NCBI GenBank assembly: GCA_020438845.1
Contig: JAGQTV010000112.1
Location: forward strand, 1-64,000
Direction: 5' to 3'
Source of the DNA: Mycobacterium sp.
GTDB taxonomy: Bacteria > Actinomycetota > Actinomycetes > Mycobacteriales > Mycobacteriaceae
Length of the DNA stretch: 64,000 nt
Under the pieces are notes generated by a model. The model was not told the DNA's origin. It saw only the letters and a list, made by a program, of their open reading frames with translations, and did no database searches. Below, in pieces: positions 45,984 to 55,703 of the stretch (the first letter of the stretch is position 1; each line of letters starts with the position of its first letter). The translations under genes and the position numbers were made by a program.

Positions 45984-46447
45984 GCCGGCTCCCGTCGCAT
46001 CGTGTAGGCATCAGCCCCGCTGGCCCGGTAGTAGCGTTTCCGTAGGCCGACGGTGACGAAGCCCAGGCTGGTGTAGAGATTGATCGCCGGTTCGTTGTCG
46101 GTGCGCACCTCCAGATACACCGCGGCGTCCGGGCCGGCGAACTCCAGCAGCACGTCCATCATCCCGCGGCCGATCCCCTGCCCCTGGTAGGCCGGGTCGA
46201 CGCCGATGGTGTGGATCTCGTACTCGAACGGTGGCGTGCGGCCCAGTCGCGCCATCCCCGCGTAGCCGACCAGCTTGTCAGCCAACCGGGCGGCCACATA
46301 GCGGGTGTGCATGGCCGCGACCTCCCGGACGAAGGCGGCCTTCGGCCAAGGATCATCGCCGCAGAACAGTTGCGCCTCCAATTCCGCGCACCGAGCGGCG
46401 TCGCGGTGGGTGAGCCGGTCGTAGACGACGTCCGCCGGGCTGTTCAT
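45980..46447 (-). CDS. rimI: N-alpha-acetyltransferase RimI
   Basis: 155 residues of the GNAT fold: [43 protein letters not shown] (acetyl-CoA loop), [30 protein letters not shown]. It acetylates the N-terminus of ribosomal protein S18 and others. The ATG at 46447 overlaps the tsaB stop by 4 bp (ATGA). Its position between tsaB and tsaD is conserved in actinobacteria. Confidence 0.93.
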   Translation of the reverse strand: MNSPADVVYDRLTHRDAARCAELEAQLFCGDDPWPKAAFVREVAAMHTRYVAARLADKLVGYAGMARLGRTPPFEYEIHTIGVDPAYQGQGIGRGMMDVLLEFAGPDAAVYLEVRTDNEPAINLYTSLGFVTVGLRKRYYRASGADAYTMRREPA

Positions 46448-47079
46448 CGGACGCCCCGCTCGGCCAACGTCTTGGCGTCGGGCCGACGCAGATACAACGG
46501 AGCCAGCGGTCCCGGCGGGTGATCCCATGCCCCGACGGCGGCAACCAGACCGGCGGGCGAAGGGCTGGCCAAATCAATGCGCGGCAGGGCGAAGAGGTCG
46601 CAGTGCACGGGCGAACCGGCCACCTGTTGCAGACCGTCGGTCGGAACGTCGGCCGCGGCAGCCACGGCAGGCCCGTCGACGCGGACCCCGTCTCGGTAGC
46701 GGGCCCAATAGACCTCCCGGCGGCGGGCGTCGGTGACCACCAGAACGTCTCCGGCCGTATGAACGCCGACCGCGTCCAGCGAGCACACCCCGTAGACCGG
46801 CAGGCCCAAGGCATGGCCGTAGGCCGCGGCGCTGGCCATACCGACGCGCAAACCGGTGAAGGGTCCCGGCCCGCACCCGACCACCACTGCGTCCAGCGCC
46901 GCCATGCTCAGGCCCGCGTCACCAACCGCGGAAACGACGTTGGGGGTGAGCAGTTCGGCATGGGCGTGCGCGTCGACGGCGATCCGCTCGGCCAGGACGG
47001 TGACGCGGCCGTCATCGTCGCGACGAAGCACGCCGGCGACGACGGCGGGTGTTGCGGTGTCGATCGCGAGAATCCTCAC
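46444..47079 (-). CDS. tsaB: tRNA t6A synthesis protein TsaB
   Basis: 211 residues. It is an ASKHA-fold partner of TsaD. RILAIDTATPAVVAGVL, AHAELLTPNV, VVVGCGPGPFTGLRVGMASA and the later VVTDARRREVYWARY are family signatures. I chose the GTG at 47079, which overlaps the tsaE stop as GTGA, in keeping with the other junctions of this operon. A GTG at 47091 adds four residues. Confidence 0.93.
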   Translation of the reverse strand: MRILAIDTATPAVVAGVLRRDDDGRVTVLAERIAVDAHAHAELLTPNVVSAVGDAGLSMAALDAVVVGCGPGPFTGLRVGMASAAAYGHALGLPVYGVCSLDAVGVHTAGDVLVVTDARRREVYWARYRDGVRVDGPAVAAAADVPTDGLQQVAGSPVHCDLFALPRIDLASPSPAGLVAAVGAWDHPPGPLAPLYLRRPDAKTLAERGVR

Positions 47080-47600
47080 GGGCGGGACCACCGCCAGATG
47101 GCCGTCCTGGTGTCGCTGTCGGGAAGCCGCTGCAGCGTGATGCCGAGGTGACGGTCGGACAGGCGTTCGGCCAGACCCTCACCCCATTCGACCACGACGA
47201 CGGCGTCGTCGAGATCGGTGTCGAGATCCAGCGAGTCCAGTTCGGCCAACAGGTCGGCCTCGCTTCGGGTCAGGCTGCTGTCCAGCAGCCGGTAGACGTC
47301 GACATGCACCATCGCGGGCGCGCCAGGCCGACGCGCGGGGTGGACTCGGGCGAGCACGAAGGTCGGGGAGGTGATCGGCCCTTCGACATCCATACCGAGT
47401 GCGATCCCCTTGGCCAGAGCCGTCTTTCCCGCGCCGAGCGGGCCGGAGAGCACTACGACGTCGCCGGAGCGCAGTTGCCGACCAAGTCGCTCACCGAAGG
47501 CGAGGGTGTCCTCGACCGTCGGCAGCGAAGCGGTGCCTTCCCCAGGGCCGTCTTCGGGGTCACAGCCCCCGGTGTCACAGTCGAGATTCGCCTCAGTCAC
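47076..47600 (-). CDS. tsaE: tRNA t6A synthesis ATPase TsaE
   Basis: 174 residues. Walker A GPLGAGKTALAKG, GPITSPTFVLARVH (family TSPTF motif) and MVHVDVYRLL (Walker B-like Asp) are present, and VVVEWGEGLAERL ends the domain. The ATPase resets the TsaBD complex. GTG start at 47600, overlapping the upstream hydrolase stop by 8 bp. The N-terminal 30 residues are acidic and Gly-rich and look like a lineage-specific extension. Confidence 0.93.
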   Translation of the reverse strand: MTEANLDCDTGGCDPEDGPGEGTASLPTVEDTLAFGERLGRQLRSGDVVVLSGPLGAGKTALAKGIALGMDVEGPITSPTFVLARVHPARRPGAPAMVHVDVYRLLDSSLTRSEADLLAELDSLDLDTDLDDAVVVVEWGEGLAERLSDRHLGITLQRLPDSDTRTAIWRWSRP

Positions 47601-48777
47601 GCGCCTTGTCCTTGATACGCCGGGCGAATGCGACCAGTCGCGAGGGAGTCGCACGTTCGACCAGGCGCACCAGGGCATCGTTGATGACCTCGGGCCTCTC
47701 CATCTGCACCAGGTGCGCCGCACCCGGCACCACCACCAGCAGCGAATCCGGCAACGCGGCGGCCATCTCCTCGGAGTGCTTGACGGGTGTGAGCAGGTCG
47801 CGGTCACCGCAGGCGATCACTGTGGGGATCCGGGCCAGCACCGGCAGGGCGGCACTCTCGTCGTGGACTTCCAGCGCATGCAGGAACGCCACCAGGGTGG
47901 AGACCTCGGTGTCGTGGATCATGTCTTCGTTGAACGCGGCGAGGCTGGGACTGACCTCGGCGTCGCCGAAAGACGCCGTCTTGATGATCGGTCGCAACGC
48001 CGACCGGGTGGCCCCGCGGGTCCGGTGCACGAACTTGGGCGCATAACGAGCGGCGAAACGCACCGCCTCCAATGCCGGGTTGTGCAGGATCTCGCCCAGC
48101 GGCGACCGATGCACTCCTTCGGCAGCCGAGGAGATGATTGCAGCGCCGACGATGCGGCGGCCGTAGTTATCCGGGAACTGCCGGGCATGGGACAGCACCG
48201 TCATGCCGCCCATGGAGTGTCCGACCAGAACCACCGGCCCGCGGGGAACCATCACTTGCAGAATGGTCTGCAGGTCCTGGCCGAGTTGCTCGACGGTGTA
48301 GGTCCTGATCGAGGCGGAACCCGACTGGCCGTGACCGCGCTGGTCGTAGAACACCATCCGGACCTGCTCACCCCAGCGCTCCGCGAGCGCGGCCCGTTGG
48401 AAGTGAAAGGCTCCCATCCGCTGACAGAACCCGTGAGCAAACACCACGGTCAGCGGTGCGGTGATCGGACCGACCTCACGCACGATCAGCGGCACGCCGT
48501 CCGGGGTCGTGACTACACAACCGCGGTCGGCCTCCAGCAGCGCGAAGTCCTCGCCCCGGTAGGCGTCCTCGATTGCCTTGCGGTTACGGATCGCCTTGGC
48601 CGCCGATCGCCCCGCAGCCGTGCCGACGGCTCCGAGCCCCGCAACACCAGCCATCAATCCGGCCTTCTTGCCGGTGCTCGATGGCCTGTTGTCGGTAACA
48701 CGGACCAGTTCACCGGCCGGTCGAGACTTGCGCCGGACCAACCCGAACGTCCGCTTTCGGGCGGGTTCATCGGCCAT
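47593..48777 (-). CDS. Alpha/beta hydrolase with basic N-terminal extension
   Basis: 394 residues. An Arg/Lys-rich start ([15 protein letters not shown]) and a small hydrophobic stretch ([21 protein letters not shown]) suggest membrane association. The hydrolase core has [11 protein letters not shown] (oxyanion), [13 protein letters not shown] (nucleophile Ser), [11 protein letters not shown] (Asp) and [12 protein letters not shown] (His). The substrate is unknown. The ATG at 48777 has GGAGG 8 nt upstream and overlaps alr by 11 bp. Its place between alr and tsaE ties it to the operon; M. tuberculosis lacks a gene here as far as I recall. Confidence 0.87.
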   Translation of the reverse strand: MADEPARKRTFGLVRRKSRPAGELVRVTDNRPSSTGKKAGLMAGVAGLGAVGTAAGRSAAKAIRNRKAIEDAYRGEDFALLEADRGCVVTTPDGVPLIVREVGPITAPLTVVFAHGFCQRMGAFHFQRAALAERWGEQVRMVFYDQRGHGQSGSASIRTYTVEQLGQDLQTILQVMVPRGPVVLVGHSMGGMTVLSHARQFPDNYGRRIVGAAIISSAAEGVHRSPLGEILHNPALEAVRFAARYAPKFVHRTRGATRSALRPIIKTASFGDAEVSPSLAAFNEDMIHDTEVSTLVAFLHALEVHDESAALPVLARIPTVIACGDRDLLTPVKHSEEMAAALPDSLLVVVPGAAHLVQMERPEVINDALVRLVERATPSRLVAFARRIKDKARD

Positions 48778-49945
48778 TGGCGTCACCTCCGCGATATGCG
48801 CGCAACACCCGGCCGCGCGGGCTGGTCACCACCTCGTAGTGGATGGTGCCGAGCAGGTCGGCCCAATCCTGTGCCGTGGGCTCCCCGGCTGCGCCCGATC
48901 CGAACAGGATCGCCTCGTCGCCCTCGGCGACGTCGTGCGGGCCGGGGCCGAGGTCGACAACGAATTGGTCCATGCAGATGCGGCCGACGTTGCGGTGACG
49001 GCGGCCGTTGATCAGCACATCGATGCGCCCACTCAGGGACCGGAACACGCCGTCGGCGTAGCCGATCGGAAGCAGCGCAACCACCGTGTCCCGTTCGGCG
49101 ATCCAGGTGTGACCGTAGGACACCCCCTCCCCCGCGCTAACCGATTTCACCATCGCCACCGGACATCTCAACGTCATCGCCGGGCGCAGGCCCATGTCGC
49201 CGCGTTCAGGTATCGGGCTCAGCCCGTAGACGGCGATACCGGGCCGCACCATGTCGAAGGCCAGGTCGGGGCGGGTCATCGCCGACGGCGAGTTCGACAG
49301 GTGCGCCACCTCGAAGTCGATGCCGGCCCGGTGGGCCGCGGCGATCATCTCGGTAAAGCGCCGGGCCTGAAGGTCGTTGAGCGGATTGTCCGGCTCATCG
49401 CCGCTGGCCAGGTGGGACATGATGCCGCGCGGGCGAATCGAGTCGGCGGCAGCAGCACGCCCTAGAGCGTCCAGTAGCTCGGGATAATCCCGGGCTCCGA
49501 CCCCGTTGCGGTTGAGTCCGGTTTCCACTTTGACCGTCACGACAGCGGTGTGGCCGGTCCGCTCCACCGCGTCGAGCAGATCCGCGACCTGGCGGACAGA
49601 TGACACTCCGATCTGGACGCCGGTCTGCAGAGCCGTTCCGAAGTCCGTCCCCGGGGGATGCAGCCAGGCCAGTACCGGTGCGGCGATGCCCGCCCGTCGC
49701 AATGCCACCGCCTCCGCGACTGTGGCCACCCCAAGTTCAGCCGCACCGGCGCCCAGCGCGGCGCGAGCCACCTCGATGGCGCCGTGGCCGTACCCGTCGG
49801 ACTTCACCACCGCCATCACCTGCGCAGGTCCGGCGTGGTCACACAACACCCGAACGTTGTGGGCAACGGCATCGAGGTCGATGACTGCCTCACCGTTGAC
49901 GGCTGCAGTCATCGAGGTCTTGGGGCTCAGCGGTTGGGTCTGCAC
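48767..49945 (-). CDS. alr: Alanine racemase
   Basis: 392 residues. It makes D-alanine for peptidoglycan and is a target of D-cycloserine. The PLP Lys is in [10 protein letters not shown]. The C-terminal catalytic Tyr lies in the [13 protein letters not shown] segment, with [11 protein letters not shown] and [13 protein letters not shown] nearby. The GTG at 49945 is preceded by a GTGAGA-type SD; an ATG at 49912 is a possible shorter start. Confidence 0.95.
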   Translation of the reverse strand: MQTQPLSPKTSMTAAVNGEAVIDLDAVAHNVRVLCDHAGPAQVMAVVKSDGYGHGAIEVARAALGAGAAELGVATVAEAVALRRAGIAAPVLAWLHPPGTDFGTALQTGVQIGVSSVRQVADLLDAVERTGHTAVVTVKVETGLNRNGVGARDYPELLDALGRAAAADSIRPRGIMSHLASGDEPDNPLNDLQARRFTEMIAAAHRAGIDFEVAHLSNSPSAMTRPDLAFDMVRPGIAVYGLSPIPERGDMGLRPAMTLRCPVAMVKSVSAGEGVSYGHTWIAERDTVVALLPIGYADGVFRSLSGRIDVLINGRRHRNVGRICMDQFVVDLGPGPHDVAEGDEAILFGSGAAGEPTAQDWADLLGTIHYEVVTSPRGRVLRAYRGGDANGR

Positions 49946-50014
49946 GTTCTCACCACGCTCGATTGTCCCAGAGCCTGTCTGCAGTCCTTCTCCAGAGCCC
50001 CGTTTCGGGGGCAG

Positions 50015-51427
50015 TCAGTGCGCGAAGTGTTCCTGCTTGAAGTGTCCTTTGGGCTGGATGGCGTCCAGGTGCTCGAGGACGGCGTGCAGATCCTCCCAGA
50101 GCGAGCGGGCCAGATCGGCGGAAAACCCCTCGCGCACCACCACCCGCAGCACCGAGACGTCTTCGGCCCCCTCTGGCATGGTGTAGGCGGGCACCTGCCA
50201 GCCGTAGGTGCGCAGCGCTGCCGACACGTCGAACACGGTGTATCCGAAGTCCTTCTTCAACTTGAAGGCCACCACCGGCATTTTCGCGCCGTCCGAGATA
50301 ACGTCGAAATGCTTCGAACGTCTCAACTGGTCGGAGAACCACCGCGCGGTCTCCGACAGCGTCTTCATCACCTGCGTGTAACCGGCCCGGCCGAGGCGCA
50401 GAAAGTTGTAGTACTGGCCCACGACCTGGCTACCGGGCCGGGAGAAGTTCAAGGTGAAGGTGGGCATGTCGCCACCGAGGTAGTTGACCCGGAAGATCAG
50501 CTCCTCCGGAAGCTGCTCCGAATTGCGCCACACCACGAAACCGACCCCGGGGTAAGTCAGGCCGTATTTGTGGCCGCTCACGTTGATCGAGGCCACCCGG
50601 GGTAGCCGGAAATCCCATTTGAGTTCGGGATCGAGGAACGGCACGACGAACCCGCCACTAGCGGCATCGACGTGGACCGGGATGTCCAGCCCGGTCTTTT
50701 TGTGCAGTGTGTCGAGAGCCGCACACACGTCGGCGATCGGCTCGAGTTCGCCGGTGTATGTGGTGCCCAGCACCCCCACCACCCCGATGGTGTCCTCATC
50801 GACCGCGTCGACCACCTGCTGCGGGGTGATGACGTACCGGTCCTCCCCCATCGGCAGATATCGCGGCTCCACCTCGAAATAGCGGCAGAACTTCTCCCAG
50901 ACCACCTGGACATTGGAGCCCATCACCAAGTTCGGGGTGCGACCCTTCCAAGCCTCTTTGCCGTCTTTGGAGAAACGCTGCTTCCACCGCCACTTCATCG
51001 CCAAACCGCCGAGCATGACCGCCTCCGACGACCCGATCGTCGATACCCCGACAGCGCTGGCGGCATCATCGTCACGCAGATTCTCGGCATGGAAAAGATC
51101 GGCAACCATTGCCACGCAACGGGTTTCGATCGCAGCTGTGGCCGGGTACTCGTCCTTGTCGATCATGTTCTTGTCGAACGTCTCGGCCATCAACCGCTCG
51201 GCCTCGGGGTCCATCCAGGTGGTGACGAAGGTCGCGAGGTTCAGGCGGGAACTGCCGTCGAGCATGAGTTCGTCGTGGATGAACCGATAAGCCGCGGCCG
51301 GTTCCATCTCCTCGTCCGGCAGCCGCAGCGAGGGAATCGGATCGGTCGACAGCCGGCCGGTGTAGGCCGGAGCGATCGACGGCGAACGATATTTGACGTG
51401 CGGCAAGGAATCGGTCCCTTCTTCCAT
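50015..51427 (-). CDS. gadB: Glutamate decarboxylase
   Basis: 470 residues. A PLP enzyme that converts glutamate to GABA with proton consumption, giving acid resistance and feeding the GABA shunt. STIGSSEAVMLGGLAMKWRW, VHVDAASGGFVVPF (the PLP-contacting Asp region) and SINVSGHKYGLTYPGVG with the Schiff-base Lys are present. The C-terminus is KGHFKQEHFAH, of the length seen in pH-regulated GadB enzymes. The ATG at 51427 is 4 bp after the nnr stop. Confidence 0.95.
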   Translation of the reverse strand: MEEGTDSLPHVKYRSPSIAPAYTGRLSTDPIPSLRLPDEEMEPAAAYRFIHDELMLDGSSRLNLATFVTTWMDPEAERLMAETFDKNMIDKDEYPATAAIETRCVAMVADLFHAENLRDDDAASAVGVSTIGSSEAVMLGGLAMKWRWKQRFSKDGKEAWKGRTPNLVMGSNVQVVWEKFCRYFEVEPRYLPMGEDRYVITPQQVVDAVDEDTIGVVGVLGTTYTGELEPIADVCAALDTLHKKTGLDIPVHVDAASGGFVVPFLDPELKWDFRLPRVASINVSGHKYGLTYPGVGFVVWRNSEQLPEELIFRVNYLGGDMPTFTLNFSRPGSQVVGQYYNFLRLGRAGYTQVMKTLSETARWFSDQLRRSKHFDVISDGAKMPVVAFKLKKDFGYTVFDVSAALRTYGWQVPAYTMPEGAEDVSVLRVVVREGFSADLARSLWEDLHAVLEHLDAIQPKGHFKQEHFAH

Positions 51428-51431
51428 GGTT

Positions 51432-52865
51432 CTACAGCTTTGCAATCGAGTGGCGGATGTGGGCCAGGATTCCGGAGGCCGACGTCGGTGCGGGCGCCGG
51501 ACCCGGTTCGGCTGCCGAGAGGTTGGCCGCCCGGGCATGGACGAAAGCCGCGGCTGCGGCCGCCTCGACCGCTGGCAGCCCGGCGGCCAGCAGCGCCCCG
51601 ACGATGCCGGTCAGAACATCTCCTGACCCCGCGGTGGCGGCCCAAGACCCACCGGCGGGGTTGAGGAAGGTCAGTCCGGTTTCTAATTCCGGATCGGCTA
51701 TGACCGTGACGTTGCCCTTGAGCAGCACGGTGGCTCCGAATGTCTCGGCCAGGGAGCGTGCTGATGCGACCCTGTCCCCGCCGGGTGGCTGGCCGCCGTT
51801 GAGTCGCGCGAACTCGCCGGCATGCGGCGTCAGGACGGTCGGCGCGACGCGGCGGGTCACCAGGTGCGGGTGGGCGGCCAGCAGAGTGAGCCCATCGGCG
51901 TCGACGATCACCGGGAAGTCGGTGTTGAGCGCGAATGTCAGAGCGGTCATCGCGGCCTCGTTGGTCCCCAGGCCGGGACCCACCGCCCACGCCTGAACCT
52001 GACCCGCCGCCAGCGCGTCGGGGACGGCAACAACCTCCGGCCAATGTGAAACCACCTGTGCGGCAGCGGTGCCGGCGTAGCGCACCATTGCCGAGGTGGC
52101 GGCAACCGCCGCTCCGGTGCACAGAACCGCAGCCCCGGGGTAGGCAGTCGAACCGGCCAGGATGCCAACCACCCCCTGGGAGTACTTGTCGTCGTGCGGA
52201 CCGGGTACCGGCCAGAGGGCCTTGACGTCGTCCGCGTCGAAGCCCAGCAAGTCGGTGTCGGGCAGGTCCAGGCCGATGTCGACGAGTGTGACCCGGCCGC
52301 AATCGGCCAGCGCATGCACCGGTTTGAGACCACCAAAAGTCACCGTCGCCACGGGTCGCACGGCCGGCCCGGTGATCGCTCCGGTGTGTACATCGACCCC
52401 GCTGGGAATGTCGACCGCGACCACCGGGACGCCCGCCCGCTCAACGGCGTCGAAAAGCACGGCGGCCGCAGGCCGCAACGGACCCTTGCCGGAGATGCCG
52501 ACAACACCGTCGATCACCAGATCCGTTGCGGCAGGCACGTGTTGCACCACCCGGCCGCCGACGGCCCGGAACGCGGCCAACGCGCCAGGATGCGTGTGTT
52601 CGGGGTTGAGCAGAATCGCGCACGCCCCCGCTCCTCGCCGCCGCAGGAATGTCGCCGCCCACAGCGCATCACCGCCGTTGTCTCCGGAGCCCACCACTGC
52701 GCAGACCGTGCGACCGGCCAGTCCCCCGGTGCGCGCTCGAAGTTCGGCGGCAACCGCATTCGCCAGACCGGTTGCCGCGCGGCGCATGAGTGCGCCGTCG
52801 GGCAGCCTGGCCAGCAGGGGCGCTTCCGCCGCCCGGATCTGTTCGGCGGTGTAGTAGTGCCGCAT
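51432..52865 (-). CDS. nnr: Bifunctional NAD(P)HX epimerase / ADP-dependent dehydratase
   Basis: 477 residues. The N-terminal YjeF epimerase domain has YTAEQIRAAEAPLL and VVGSGDNGGDALWAATFL. The C-terminal ribokinase-like dehydratase has YSQGVVGILAGSTAYPGAAVL, VLTPHAGEFARL and GNVTVIAD, ending with ATAGSGDVLTGIVGALLA. It repairs hydrated NADH and NADPH. ATG at 52865, 16 bp after glmS; gadB follows by 4 bp. Confidence 0.94.
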   Translation of the reverse strand: MRHYYTAEQIRAAEAPLLARLPDGALMRRAATGLANAVAAELRARTGGLAGRTVCAVVGSGDNGGDALWAATFLRRRGAGACAILLNPEHTHPGALAAFRAVGGRVVQHVPAATDLVIDGVVGISGKGPLRPAAAVLFDAVERAGVPVVAVDIPSGVDVHTGAITGPAVRPVATVTFGGLKPVHALADCGRVTLVDIGLDLPDTDLLGFDADDVKALWPVPGPHDDKYSQGVVGILAGSTAYPGAAVLCTGAAVAATSAMVRYAGTAAAQVVSHWPEVVAVPDALAAGQVQAWAVGPGLGTNEAAMTALTFALNTDFPVIVDADGLTLLAAHPHLVTRRVAPTVLTPHAGEFARLNGGQPPGGDRVASARSLAETFGATVLLKGNVTVIADPELETGLTFLNPAGGSWAATAGSGDVLTGIVGALLAAGLPAVEAAAAAAFVHARAANLSAAEPGPAPAPTSASGILAHIRHSIAKL

Positions 52866-52881
52866 GTGTCGTACCGCCCGG

Positions 52882-54750
52882 CTATTCGACGGTGACGGAC
52901 TTGGCGAGGTTCCGCGGCTTGTCGACGTCGTAGCCGCGCGCGCGGGCAACCGACGCCGCGAACACCTGCAACGGGATCGTCGACAACAACGGCTGGAAAA
53001 GTGTTGAAACCGAGGGTATTTCGATCAAATGATCGGCGTAGGGCCGCACTGTCTCGTCGCCCTCTTCTGCGATCACGATGGTGATCGCCCCGCGGGCCTG
53101 GATCTCCCGGATGTTGCTCAGAAGCTTGGCGTGCAGAGTCGCGGAATTCTTCGGCGACGGCATGACGACGATGACCGGCAAGCCCTCTTCGATCAGGGCG
53201 ATCGGGCCGTGTTTGAGTTCACCGGCGGCGAAGCCCTCGGCGTGCATGTAGGCCAGTTCTTTGAGTTTGAGCGCCCCTTCCAGGGCAACCGGGTAGCCGA
53301 CGTGACGGCCCAGGAACAACACGGCCGAGGCATCGGCGAACCGTCGGCCCAACTCAGCAGCGGCCTCGACGTGGTCAAGTACCCGTTCGACCAGGGCGGG
53401 CATTGCCTCCAGGTCGTGGTACTCGCGGGCTACCTCGTCCGGGTACTTGGTGCCTCGGGCCTGCGCCAGCGCAAGACCCACAAGGTAGTTCGCCGCCACC
53501 TGCGCCAGAAACGTTTTGGTGGCCGCCACCCCGATTTCGGGCCCGGCGCGGGTGTAGAGAACGGCATCGGATTCCCGTGGGATTTGGCTGCCGTTGGTAT
53601 TGCAGACGGCCAGTACCTTCGCCTTCTGCTTCTTGGCGTGCCGGACCGCCTCCAAGGTGTCGGCGGTCTCCCCGGACTGGGAGATCGCGATCACCAGGGT
53701 GCCGCGGTCCAAGACCGGGTCCCGGTATCTGAATTCACTGGCCACCTCGATCTCGACGGGCAGCCTCGTCCAGTGTTCGATCGCGTACTTGGCCAGCAGC
53801 CCGGAGTGGTAGGCGCTGCCGCAGGCCACGATGAAGACCTTGTCGACTTCGCGGAGTTCCTGGTCGGAGAGTCGCTGCTCGTCGAGCACGATCCGGCCGT
53901 TGACGAAGTGACCCAGCAGAGTGTCGGAAACCGCGGCAGGCTGCTCGGCGATCTCCTTGAGCATGAAGTACTCGTAGCCGCCCTTCTCGGCAGCTGAGAG
54001 ATCCCAGTCGATGTGGAAAAGCCGGGCGTTGGCGGCATCGTCGTTGCCGTCGAAGTCGGTGATCTGGTAGCCGTCGGCGGTGATCACCACGGCCTGGTCC
54101 TGGCCGAGTTCGACGGCATCCCGGGTGAACTCGATGAACGCCGCCACGTCCGAGCCCAGGAACATCTCGTCGGAGCCGATGCCCACCACCAGCGGAGTGG
54201 ACCGTCGAGCCGCAACGATGGTGCCGGGATCCTCGGCGTGGGCGAAGACCAGGGTGAAGTGACCCTCGAGGCGGCGCAGAACGGCCAGCACCGACGCAAC
54301 GAAGTCACCGGCAGTAGGCCCGGCCTGGTAGGCGTGTGCCACCAGGTGAACGGCCACCTCGGTATCGGTGTCGCTGGCGAACTCGACGCCGGCAGACTCC
54401 AGTTCGGCCCGCAGGACAGCGAAGTTCTCGATGATTCCGTTGTGCACCACGGCGAACTTGCCGGCCGCGTCACGGTGCGGGTGAGCGTTGCGGTCGGTGG
54501 GCCGACCGTGGGTGGCCCAGCGGGTGTGACCGATGCCGGCGGTTCCGCCCAGCGAGGCCGGGTCGGTCTCGACCAGGGCGGCCTCCAGATTGGCCAGTCG
54601 GCCGGCACGACGCCGCACGGTCAGCCCGCCGTCGCCGTCGAGCACCGCGATGCCCGCGGAGTCGTAACCCCGGTACTCCATCCGCCGCAGTGCGTCCACT
54701 ACGACATCGCGGGCGGGCCGATGCCCGACATACGCCACGATTCCGCACAT
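52882..54750 (-). CDS. glmS: Glutamine-fructose-6-phosphate aminotransferase (isomerising)
   Basis: 622 residues. It makes glucosamine-6-phosphate for peptidoglycan and mycothiol. The N-terminal CGIVAYVGHRPA has the nucleophile Cys2 of the glutaminase domain, with HTRWATHG and HPHRDAAGKFAVVHNGI. Two SIS domains follow (VACGSAYHSGLLAKYAIE and ISQSGETADTLEAVRHAK). It ends DKPRNLAKSVTVE, the usual C-terminal loop. No glmS ribozyme was seen upstream. Confidence 0.96.
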   Translation of the reverse strand: MCGIVAYVGHRPARDVVVDALRRMEYRGYDSAGIAVLDGDGGLTVRRRAGRLANLEAALVETDPASLGGTAGIGHTRWATHGRPTDRNAHPHRDAAGKFAVVHNGIIENFAVLRAELESAGVEFASDTDTEVAVHLVAHAYQAGPTAGDFVASVLAVLRRLEGHFTLVFAHAEDPGTIVAARRSTPLVVGIGSDEMFLGSDVAAFIEFTRDAVELGQDQAVVITADGYQITDFDGNDDAANARLFHIDWDLSAAEKGGYEYFMLKEIAEQPAAVSDTLLGHFVNGRIVLDEQRLSDQELREVDKVFIVACGSAYHSGLLAKYAIEHWTRLPVEIEVASEFRYRDPVLDRGTLVIAISQSGETADTLEAVRHAKKQKAKVLAVCNTNGSQIPRESDAVLYTRAGPEIGVAATKTFLAQVAANYLVGLALAQARGTKYPDEVAREYHDLEAMPALVERVLDHVEAAAELGRRFADASAVLFLGRHVGYPVALEGALKLKELAYMHAEGFAAGELKHGPIALIEEGLPVIVVMPSPKNSATLHAKLLSNIREIQARGAITIVIAEEGDETVRPYADHLIEIPSVSTLFQPLLSTIPLQVFAASVARARGYDVDKPRNLAKSVTVE

Positions 54751-54792
54751 GACCCATCAGGGTAGTCCAGCCCACGGGGGGCGACGGTCGGC

Positions 54793-54798
54793 TACGGT
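54793..54798 (+). promoter_or_regulatory. -10 element of the Rv3438-like gene
   Basis: TACGGT is followed by 6 nt and the GTG at 54805, with no Shine-Dalgarno sequence. A leaderless transcript is predicted. Confidence 0.5.
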
Positions 54799-54804
54799 CG
54801 TGGG

Positions 54805-55644
54805 GTGGCTCGGACCCGCAAGCTTTTCTCCGCCTTGACACGGCGCGGCCCGCACCGGGTTCTGCGTGGCGACCTGGCCTTTGCCGGCATTCCGGGGGTC
54901 GTCTACACCCCGTCGACCGGATACCACCTGCCCGGCCTTGCATTCGGTCACGATTGGCTCACCGACGTCGGCCACTACCCCGGCATGCTGGCACACCTGG
55001 CCAGTTGGGGCATCGTCGCCGCGGCGCCCAACAGCCAGATCGGACTGGCGCCGTCGGTGGTCAACCTCTCCTACGACCTCGGCGCCACGCTTGACGTCAT
55101 CAGCGGGGTGCGCCTGGGGCCCGGGGCGATCAGTGTGCACCCGGCGAAACTTGGGCTGGCCGGGCACGGGTTCGGCGGCGCCGCGGCGGTGTTTGCCGCG
55201 GCGGCGAAACCCGCCCGCGCCAAAGCCGTGGCCGCAATCTTCCCGTCGGTCACCAAGCCGTCTGCCGAGGAACCGGCGGCCACTCTGACGATGCCCGGTT
55301 TGGTACTGGCCACTCCGGACGACGCCAAGTCGCTGCGGACCGACGCGCTGGAGGTGGCCCGGGACTGGACGGGCGCGCAGCTTCGGGTGGTGGACAAGTC
55401 CGCGGCCGCCGAGGTCGCGGAGAAGCGGCGACTACTCGGTCTGGTGGGCCTATCCGGATCGAATACCCGCACCCAGAAAACGGTTCGCGCGGTGGTCACC
55501 GGGTTCCTACTCTTCCACCTCGCCGGGGACAAGACCTACCGCGAGTTCGCCGACACCGAGGCCAAGCTGCCCGGTACCCGGCTTCCAGACCCCGACGCAG
55601 TGCCGGTGACCGACGAGGACCGGATCGTTGCGCTGTTCCGCTAA
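54805..55644 (+). CDS. Rv3438-like alpha/beta hydrolase-fold protein with substituted nucleophile
   Basis: 279 residues, one shorter than M. tuberculosis Rv3438. It resembles the dienelactone-hydrolase/PET-hydrolase-like group: GVVYTPSTGYHLPGLAFGHDWLTDVGHYPGMLAHLASWGIVAAAPN and LGLAGHGFGGAAAVFAA. The elbow reads G-H-G-F-G-G, so the usual nucleophile Ser is Gly. Esterase activity by the normal mechanism is unlikely. It may bind a ligand or partner. Leaderless GTG at 54805, divergent from glmS. Confidence 0.85.
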   Translation: MARTRKLFSALTRRGPHRVLRGDLAFAGIPGVVYTPSTGYHLPGLAFGHDWLTDVGHYPGMLAHLASWGIVAAAPNSQIGLAPSVVNLSYDLGATLDVISGVRLGPGAISVHPAKLGLAGHGFGGAAAVFAAAAKPARAKAVAAIFPSVTKPSAEEPAATLTMPGLVLATPDDAKSLRTDALEVARDWTGAQLRVVDKSAAAEVAEKRRLLGLVGLSGSNTRTQKTVRAVVTGFLLFHLAGDKTYREFADTEAKLPGTRLPDPDAVPVTDEDRIVALFR

Positions 55645-55691
55645 ACGGCAGGGAGCTGGGCCCCGCCCGAAGTCAGTTTCACCGGCGGGGC

Positions 55692-55697
55692 TATAAC
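55692..55697 (+). promoter_or_regulatory. -10 element of the F420 oxidoreductase gene
   Basis: TATAAC lies 6 nt before the ATG at 55704, without a Shine-Dalgarno sequence. The last base departs from TANNNT, so this is a slightly weaker leaderless match. Confidence 0.45.
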
Positions 55698-55703
55698 CGG
55701 TTC

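Noticed and set aside
52866-54804. glmS ribozyme or other riboswitch upstream of glmS
   Set aside because: The gap upstream of glmS is only 54 bp and is occupied by the divergent leaderless promoter; there is no room for the ribozyme.
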